Origin: Methylovirgula sp.
GTDB lineage: Bacteria > Pseudomonadota > Alphaproteobacteria > Rhizobiales > Beijerinckiaceae
DNA length: 14,253 nt
Assembly (NCBI GenBank): GCA_030038595.1
Contig: JASHSW010000134.1
Location: 1-14,253, forward strand
Direction of reading: 5' to 3'
The notes under the pieces: model-generated
Database searches by the model: none
What the model saw: only the letters and a program-made list of their open reading frames with translations
What the model was told of the DNA's origin: nothing
Translations under genes and position numbers: made by a program
Shown: positions 10,265 through 14,253 of the stretch, in pieces
How the letters are laid out: each line of letters opens with the position of its first letter
Position numbering within the stretch: the first letter of the stretch is position 1

Positions 10265-10930
10265 ATGGCGTCGGTCGAAGACCATGAGACGGGGAGCTCG
10301 CGAACGCCGAGCCCGGAATTGCTGTGCGCCTCGCCGCGGCTCTTCGAAAACCCCTGGCTCGACAAGCTGTCGCGCGTGCATTGGTCGATGCCGCTCATCT
10401 TGTACGCGCCCTTTGCGGGATTGCTGGCATGGCTGAGCTTCCGCACGCTGGCTCCGGTCGTCGTCGGCGGCGCAGCGGTGCTCGGTTATATTCTCTGGAC
10501 GCTGACCGAATATCTTGGCCACCGCTATCTATTTCACGCCGAATTTCCGGGCAGATGGGGGGCGCGGCTCCATTTCCTGATCCACGGCGTGCATCACGAT
10601 CATCCGAACGATCCCTTGCGGCTCGTCATGCCGCCGCTGCTCAGCGCGCCGATCATGCTGATCGCGCTTCTCATCGGGCGCGTGCTCTTTGGAATTCCCT
10701 TGGTCTACCCCGCGCTGATGGGATTCATGCTCGGCTATCTGAGCTACGACATGGTGCATTACTACGTGCATCACGCCGAGCCGAAAACGCGCCTCGGGCG
10801 CAGCCTGCGGCGGGTTCATATGCTGCATCATTTCCGAGATCCGGAACGCGGCTTCGGGGTCAGCGCGCCGTGGTGGGATAAGATCTTCGGGACCGAACAT
10901 TTGCCGGTGCGGCAAGACGGGCCGCGCTGA
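10265..10930 (+). CDS. Fatty acid hydroxylase / sterol desaturase family membrane enzyme
   Basis: This is an integral-membrane di-iron oxygenase of the fatty acid hydroxylase superfamily, 221 residues. Histidine clusters that would hold the metals are H86RYLFH91, H107GVHHDH113, H165YYVHH170 and H185MLHH189, followed by PWWDKIFGT at 202-210. Hydrophobic segments lie at about 41-58, 63-82 and 124-163, placing the clusters on one face of the membrane. The pattern is closest to fatty-acid/ceramide 2-hydroxylases, but carotenoid or sterol-like substrates remain possible. The ATG at 10265 is chosen because AAGGGA lies 8 nt upstream. The same frame is open back to 10073, but that 64-residue extension has no family features. 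It converges on the GT21 gene with a 10-bp gap, so both proteins may act on the same lipid. No convincing promoter was resolved in the 232 bp upstream; TATAAG at 10163-10168 lacks a good -35. Confidence 0.88.
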   Translation: MASVEDHETGSSRTPSPELLCASPRLFENPWLDKLSRVHWSMPLILYAPFAGLLAWLSFRTLAPVVVGGAAVLGYILWTLTEYLGHRYLFHAEFPGRWGARLHFLIHGVHHDHPNDPLRLVMPPLLSAPIMLIALLIGRVLFGIPLVYPALMGFMLGYLSYDMVHYYVHHAEPKTRLGRSLRRVHMLHHFRDPERGFGVSAPWWDKIFGTEHLPVRQDGPR

Positions 10931-10940
10931 GCTGCGCCGA

Positions 10941-12122
10941 TTAGCCTTTTTCGGGCCTCGATCGTTCCCTGGAAAGGGCGAGTGCGGCGCGCGACAGAGC
11001 GCCGCCGAACACGTCAAACCGGCCGTTTGCCCAAACGACGTCGTAGGTCGTGAACGCTCTGAGCCAGGCGGCGAGCACCACGATTTCCCGGCCGAGGAAG
11101 GCAAGCGGCGCGTAGGGCGAGATTTCCCAGCCCTTCAGCCAGGCCAGGCCAATTTCACAGCCGAGCCAACCGAGCAAAGTCGAGGCAAAGGCAAATGCCG
11201 GCGAGACGGCCAGCAACGGGGCGGCCAGCGCCGCGGCGCAGGCCGCCGGCAAAGCGTTGGCGATCGGCTCGAGCGGAAACGTGAAGGGCTCATGGGCGCG
11301 GCGGATGACGCTCCAGCGTACCTGCCGTTCGAAAACTTCGCGAAACGTTCGCAGGCCGATGAGTTGGCGCACGTTGCGATCCGCGAACACCGTCTTCAAT
11401 CCGATCGCCGCCAAGCCCTTCGAGATCGCCGTGTCCTCGGCAAGCGTATAGGCCATCGCGTCGACACCGCCCGCTTTGGCGAGATCGTTGCGTCGGAACA
11501 GCATCACCTTGCCGACCCCGAACCCGAACCCTAACGCCGAGGCGGTAAGAAGCAGCCGCGCGTGGCTATTGATGAGCGTGGCTTCGACGTGGCCGGCGAG
11601 GCTCAACGGCCGCTCGGCAACCGGCACGCCGACGACGAGTCCGACGCCCGGCGTGAGATTGCGTGCAAAGAGCGCCATCGTATCGGGCTCCAGCACGATG
11701 TTGGAATCTTTCGCGAAAACGGTATCGTAGGCGGCCGCAAAAAGCGGCGTTGCCAAGGTGTTGAGCTTGGGGCTCACCGCGAAATCGGTATGCGACTGCA
11801 GGATGCGCGTCGCAATCTCCGGATGATCGGCCTTGAGCCGTTCGACGGTTTCCAGCGCCGGCGAGTTTGCTTCGGCGGCGCTGAACAGGACCTCGTATTC
11901 GGGATAGGCCTGATCGAAAATCGAGGCCTGCGCCTGCACAAATCCGGAATGGCGTAATTTGATCGGCAGCAACGCGGAGACCGGCGGCTGCTCGGATGCG
12001 GTCGCGCGGCGCGCCTGAACAATGGGCTGTACCAGGGCGCCGGCACAGGTCAGCAGCAGAAAGGCGATGGCGATGACTAGCCAAGCCGCACCGAGGTAAG
12101 CAAGAAGATCCGTGAAATCCAT
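10941..12122 (-). CDS. GT21 family ceramide-glucosyltransferase-like membrane glycosyltransferase
   Basis: It likely transfers a sugar from a nucleotide sugar to a lipid such as ceramide at the inner membrane. The 393 residues begin with one N-terminal membrane helix (about 8-33). A GT-A domain follows with PVSALLPI, PKLNTLA, the D2-type DSNIVLEPD, GFGFGVGKVMLFRR, the D3-type EDTAISKGL and the RQVRWS motif of processive-like GT2/GT21 enzymes. Two or three C-terminal hydrophobic segments follow. The first aspartate expected in this family (as in DDP of GT21 enzymes) is replaced: the sequence reads EANSP. The start is the ATG at 12122, giving a normal membrane N-terminus. A TTG at 12164 would add 14 residues. 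No strong ribosome site is seen. A hopanoid-type glycosyltransferase (HpnI) is a weaker alternative because D2 is DSN and no hpn genes are nearby. Confidence 0.82.
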   Translation of the reverse strand: MDFTDLLAYLGAAWLVIAIAFLLLTCAGALVQPIVQARRATASEQPPVSALLPIKLRHSGFVQAQASIFDQAYPEYEVLFSAAEANSPALETVERLKADHPEIATRILQSHTDFAVSPKLNTLATPLFAAAYDTVFAKDSNIVLEPDTMALFARNLTPGVGLVVGVPVAERPLSLAGHVEATLINSHARLLLTASALGFGFGVGKVMLFRRNDLAKAGGVDAMAYTLAEDTAISKGLAAIGLKTVFADRNVRQLIGLRTFREVFERQVRWSVIRRAHEPFTFPLEPIANALPAACAAALAAPLLAVSPAFAFASTLLGWLGCEIGLAWLKGWEISPYAPLAFLGREIVVLAAWLRAFTTYDVVWANGRFDVFGGALSRAALALSRERSRPEKG

Positions 12123-12189
12123 GCGATACTCGGGCAGGACACGAATGCGGGCGGACCGAGGCAATTGCCGAGCCGGAGAAGCAAATCAC

Positions 12190-12207
12190 ACGCCGACCGT
12201 CCGGCGT
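12190..12207 (-). repeat. Small inverted repeat between pepF and the GT21 gene
   Basis: ACGCCG (12190-12195) pairs exactly with CGGCGT (12202-12207) across 6 nt. It sits 73 bp after the pepF stop and 68 bp before the GT21 start, both on the - strand. No T-run follows, so a terminator role is weak. Nothing else recognisable was seen in the 157-bp gap 12123-12279. Confidence 0.25.
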
Positions 12208-12279
12208 CAACCGCCAAAGGGCGTTTGTCCCGCTTTCAACCCAGGGTAGGAGGAAGCGCGGCGCGATCTTGCATGCGGC

Positions 12280-14148
12280 TCAGCTCTCGATCCCTTCTAA
12301 TTCTTCGATCATTGTTTCGATCATCTTCAGCCCGATCCGCCAAAATCCGGGATCTTTGGCGTCGAGCCCGAAGGGCGCCAGCAGCTCCGAATAATGTTTG
12401 CTGCCGCCTGCCGCGAGCATCGCCAAATAGCGCTCGGCGAAGCCCTCACGCGCTCCCTGGTAGACGCCGTAGAGCGAGTTCACCAGGCAGTCTCCGAAGG
12501 CATAAGCATACACATAGAAGGGCGAATGGACGAAATGCGGGATATAGGCCCAAAAGGTCTCGTAGCCCGGCCCGAGCCGAATCGATGGGCCGAGGCTTTC
12601 GCTCTGCACGCCCATCCAAAGCGCGCAGATCCGCTCCGTGGTCAGCTCGCCTTTACGGCGTTCGAGGTGCAGCTGGCGTTCGAACGTGTAGAAGGCGATC
12701 TGCCGCACGACCGTATTGAGCATGTCCTCCACTTTCCCAGCGAGCAGTGCGCGGCGCGCCGGGACGGTGCGGGTCTCGGCCAGCAAAGCCTTGAACGTGA
12801 GCATCTCGCCGAACACCGACGCGGTTTCGGCGAGCGTCAACGGGGTCGGCGCCATCAACGCGCCGTTCGGGGCGGCGAGCACCTGATGCACGCCGTGACC
12901 AAGCTCGTGAGCAAGCGTCATCACGTCGCGCGGCTTGCCCAGGTAATTTAGGAGAACATAAGGGTGCGCGGAGGGAACCGTCGGATGGGCGAAAGCACCC
13001 GGCGCCTTGCCGGGCCGCACCGGCGCGTCGATCCAGTTCCGATCGAAGAACCGCTTGGCGATTGCCGCCATATGCGGGGAGAAGTCCGCATAGGCGCCGA
13101 GTACCGTGTCGCGGGCATCGACCCAAGAAAAGGTCCGCGTTTCCGCGTCCGGCAAGGGAGCGTTGCGGTCCCAGTAATCGAGCGCATCTTTGCCGAACCA
13201 CCTGGCCTTGAGCCGGTAGTAGCGATGCGAGAGGCGCGGATAGGCGGCCTGCACGGTGCCAACGAGGGCATCGACAACCTCGCGCTCCACCCGATTGGAG
13301 AGATGACGGGAGTCGGCGACGTCGACGAAGCCGCGCCAGCGATCGGAGATCTCTTTGTCTTTGGCGAGCACGTTGGTGACAAGGCTAAAGGTGCGCAGGT
13401 TCTGGCGTAGGGCCGCGGCGATCGCCTCGGCAGCTTCCTTGCGCAGCGCGCCGTCTTTGTCCTGAAGAAGATTGAGAGCTTCTTCAAGCCCGAGGTCCGC
13501 TCCGCGCACCTCGAAGCGCAGCGTTGCGATCGTCTCGTCGAAAAGCCGGTTGAAAGCGCTGCTGCCGGTGACCGCCTTCTCGTGGAACAAACGCTCTGCC
13601 TCGTCGCTGAGCTCGTAGGGTCTTTCCTTGCGGATGTCTTCGAGCCAAGGACGGTAATGAGCGAGCGGTGCGCCCGAGACGAGCTCTGCTATGACGTTGT
13701 CATCGAGGCGATTGAGTTCGAGCTGAAAGAACAGCAGATGCGTCGAAGCGGCGGTGATCTTCTCTTGCGTATCGCCGAAGAATTTGGCGCGAACCGGATC
13801 GGTCGTGTCGCCATAATATATGAGACCGGCGTAGGAAGTGATCCGTCCGAGGAGATCTTCGAGTGCCTCGTAGCGCTCGATCGCCTGGGCAAGCGCGGCC
13901 GAACCTAAATCCTTGCCGTCGGCGACGGCGAGTTCGCCGATTTTGCCGCGGTATGCGGCGGCGAAAGCCTCGCATTCCGCCGCGGCGCGTTCGAGGTCGC
14001 GCGCATAGAGCGGCGAATCCATCGAAGGATAAAGATCCGCGAGGGACCATTCCGGCAATTTCCCGAGCGACGCATCGGCGGCCGGTCCCGCCGTTGCGGC
14101 AGCGCGCGGCACAATTTCGAGAAAGCCGAACGGGATTGAAAGGATCAT
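12280..14148 (-). CDS. pepF: Oligoendopeptidase F, M3 family zinc metallopeptidase
   Basis: This is a cytosolic zinc endopeptidase that degrades short peptides. The 622-residue product has the M3 zinc site LAHELGHGVHQ with His414, Glu415 and His418, and the third ligand Glu441 in LAETASVFGE. C-terminal pocket residues include YVYAYAFGDCLVNSLY. The oligoendopeptidase F start LPEWSLADLYPSMDSP falls at 31-46, so the first 28 or so residues are an unusual hydrophobic/Ala-rich extension. There is no clear signal peptide and no strong ribosome site before the ATG at 14148, so the start is the least certain part. Length and domain order are otherwise normal. It is transcribed in the same direction as the GT21 gene, 157 bp upstream of it, with no evident functional link. 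The gene symbol follows family usage. Confidence 0.92.
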   Translation of the reverse strand: MILSIPFGFLEIVPRAAATAGPAADASLGKLPEWSLADLYPSMDSPLYARDLERAAAECEAFAAAYRGKIGELAVADGKDLGSAALAQAIERYEALEDLLGRITSYAGLIYYGDTTDPVRAKFFGDTQEKITAASTHLLFFQLELNRLDDNVIAELVSGAPLAHYRPWLEDIRKERPYELSDEAERLFHEKAVTGSSAFNRLFDETIATLRFEVRGADLGLEEALNLLQDKDGALRKEAAEAIAAALRQNLRTFSLVTNVLAKDKEISDRWRGFVDVADSRHLSNRVEREVVDALVGTVQAAYPRLSHRYYRLKARWFGKDALDYWDRNAPLPDAETRTFSWVDARDTVLGAYADFSPHMAAIAKRFFDRNWIDAPVRPGKAPGAFAHPTVPSAHPYVLLNYLGKPRDVMTLAHELGHGVHQVLAAPNGALMAPTPLTLAETASVFGEMLTFKALLAETRTVPARRALLAGKVEDMLNTVVRQIAFYTFERQLHLERRKGELTTERICALWMGVQSESLGPSIRLGPGYETFWAYIPHFVHSPFYVYAYAFGDCLVNSLYGVYQGAREGFAERYLAMLAAGGSKHYSELLAPFGLDAKDPGFWRIGLKMIETMIEELEGIES

Positions 14149-14186
14149 TGCCGACCGTGAGATCGCCCGCCAACTGCGGACGTCCT

Positions 14187-14214
14187 CTCATAGCGGATCG
14201 GCGCAGATGATCAA
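14187..14214 (-). promoter_or_regulatory. Weak candidate promoter of pepF
   Basis: On the - strand TTGATC (complement of 14209-14214) and TATGAG (complement of 14187-14192) are spaced by 16 nt, 38 bp before the pepF ATG. Each matches the sigma-70 hexamer at four of six bases, which is modest in GC-rich DNA. No other feature was seen from 14149 to the window end. Confidence 0.22.
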
Positions 14215-14253
14215 TGCGTCGATTGTTGGCGGTCCCGTGGCAGAATTGACAGC

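Overview
The window looks like chromosome from a GC-rich alphaproteobacterium, probably a Hyphomicrobiales-type autotroph or methylotroph. The evidence is a red-type (form IC) RuBisCO operon with cbbX, codon use rich in G/C at third positions, and a ceramide-glucosyltransferase-like gene next to a lipid hydroxylase. The taxonomic placement is inferred from gene content and was not tested.

Layout. (1) Positions 1-1958, + strand: the 3' part of a large membrane-anchored protein with a von Willebrand A-like domain and a glutamine-amidotransferase-like domain; its start lies outside the window. A short convergent gap with two overlapping hairpins follows. (2) Positions 2039-9116, - strand, read right to left: a compact Calvin-Benson operon cbbF-cbbP-cbbT-[300 bp]-cbbL-cbbS-cbbX. 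Spacings are 9-19 bp apart from the cbbT-cbbL gap. In two places the upstream stop codon is embedded in the next gene's Shine-Dalgarno sequence. No cbbR regulator and no cbbA aldolase is present at their usual positions. (3) Positions 9117-9302: the leader of the operon, an AT-richer patch with two abutting inverted repeats just before cbbF. (4) Positions 9303-10032, - strand: a glycosyltransferase remnant that keeps its promoter-like region, its start codon and about ten N-terminal codons, followed out of frame by the C-terminal domain. This is best read as a gene with an internal deletion. (5) Positions 10265-10930, + strand: a fatty acid hydroxylase / sterol desaturase family membrane di-iron enzyme. 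(6) Positions 10941-12122, - strand: a GT21 ceramide-glucosyltransferase-like membrane enzyme, converging on the hydroxylase. (7) Positions 12280-14148, - strand: an M3-family oligoendopeptidase F.

How the genes work together. CbbP makes ribulose-1,5-bisphosphate, CbbLS fixes CO2 onto it, and CbbX remodels inhibited RuBisCO. CbbF and CbbT serve the regeneration arm. The aldolase, the triose-phosphate enzymes and the regulator must be encoded elsewhere. The hydroxylase and GT21 gene could form a small lipid-tailoring module for hydroxylated glycosphingolipids or a similar lipid. The peptidase is a housekeeping enzyme. Most of the window is conventional. The points worth a second look are the deleted glycosyltransferase, the repeat-rich cbbF leader, the open frame in the cbbT-cbbL gap, and a substitution at the expected first catalytic aspartate of the GT21 enzyme.
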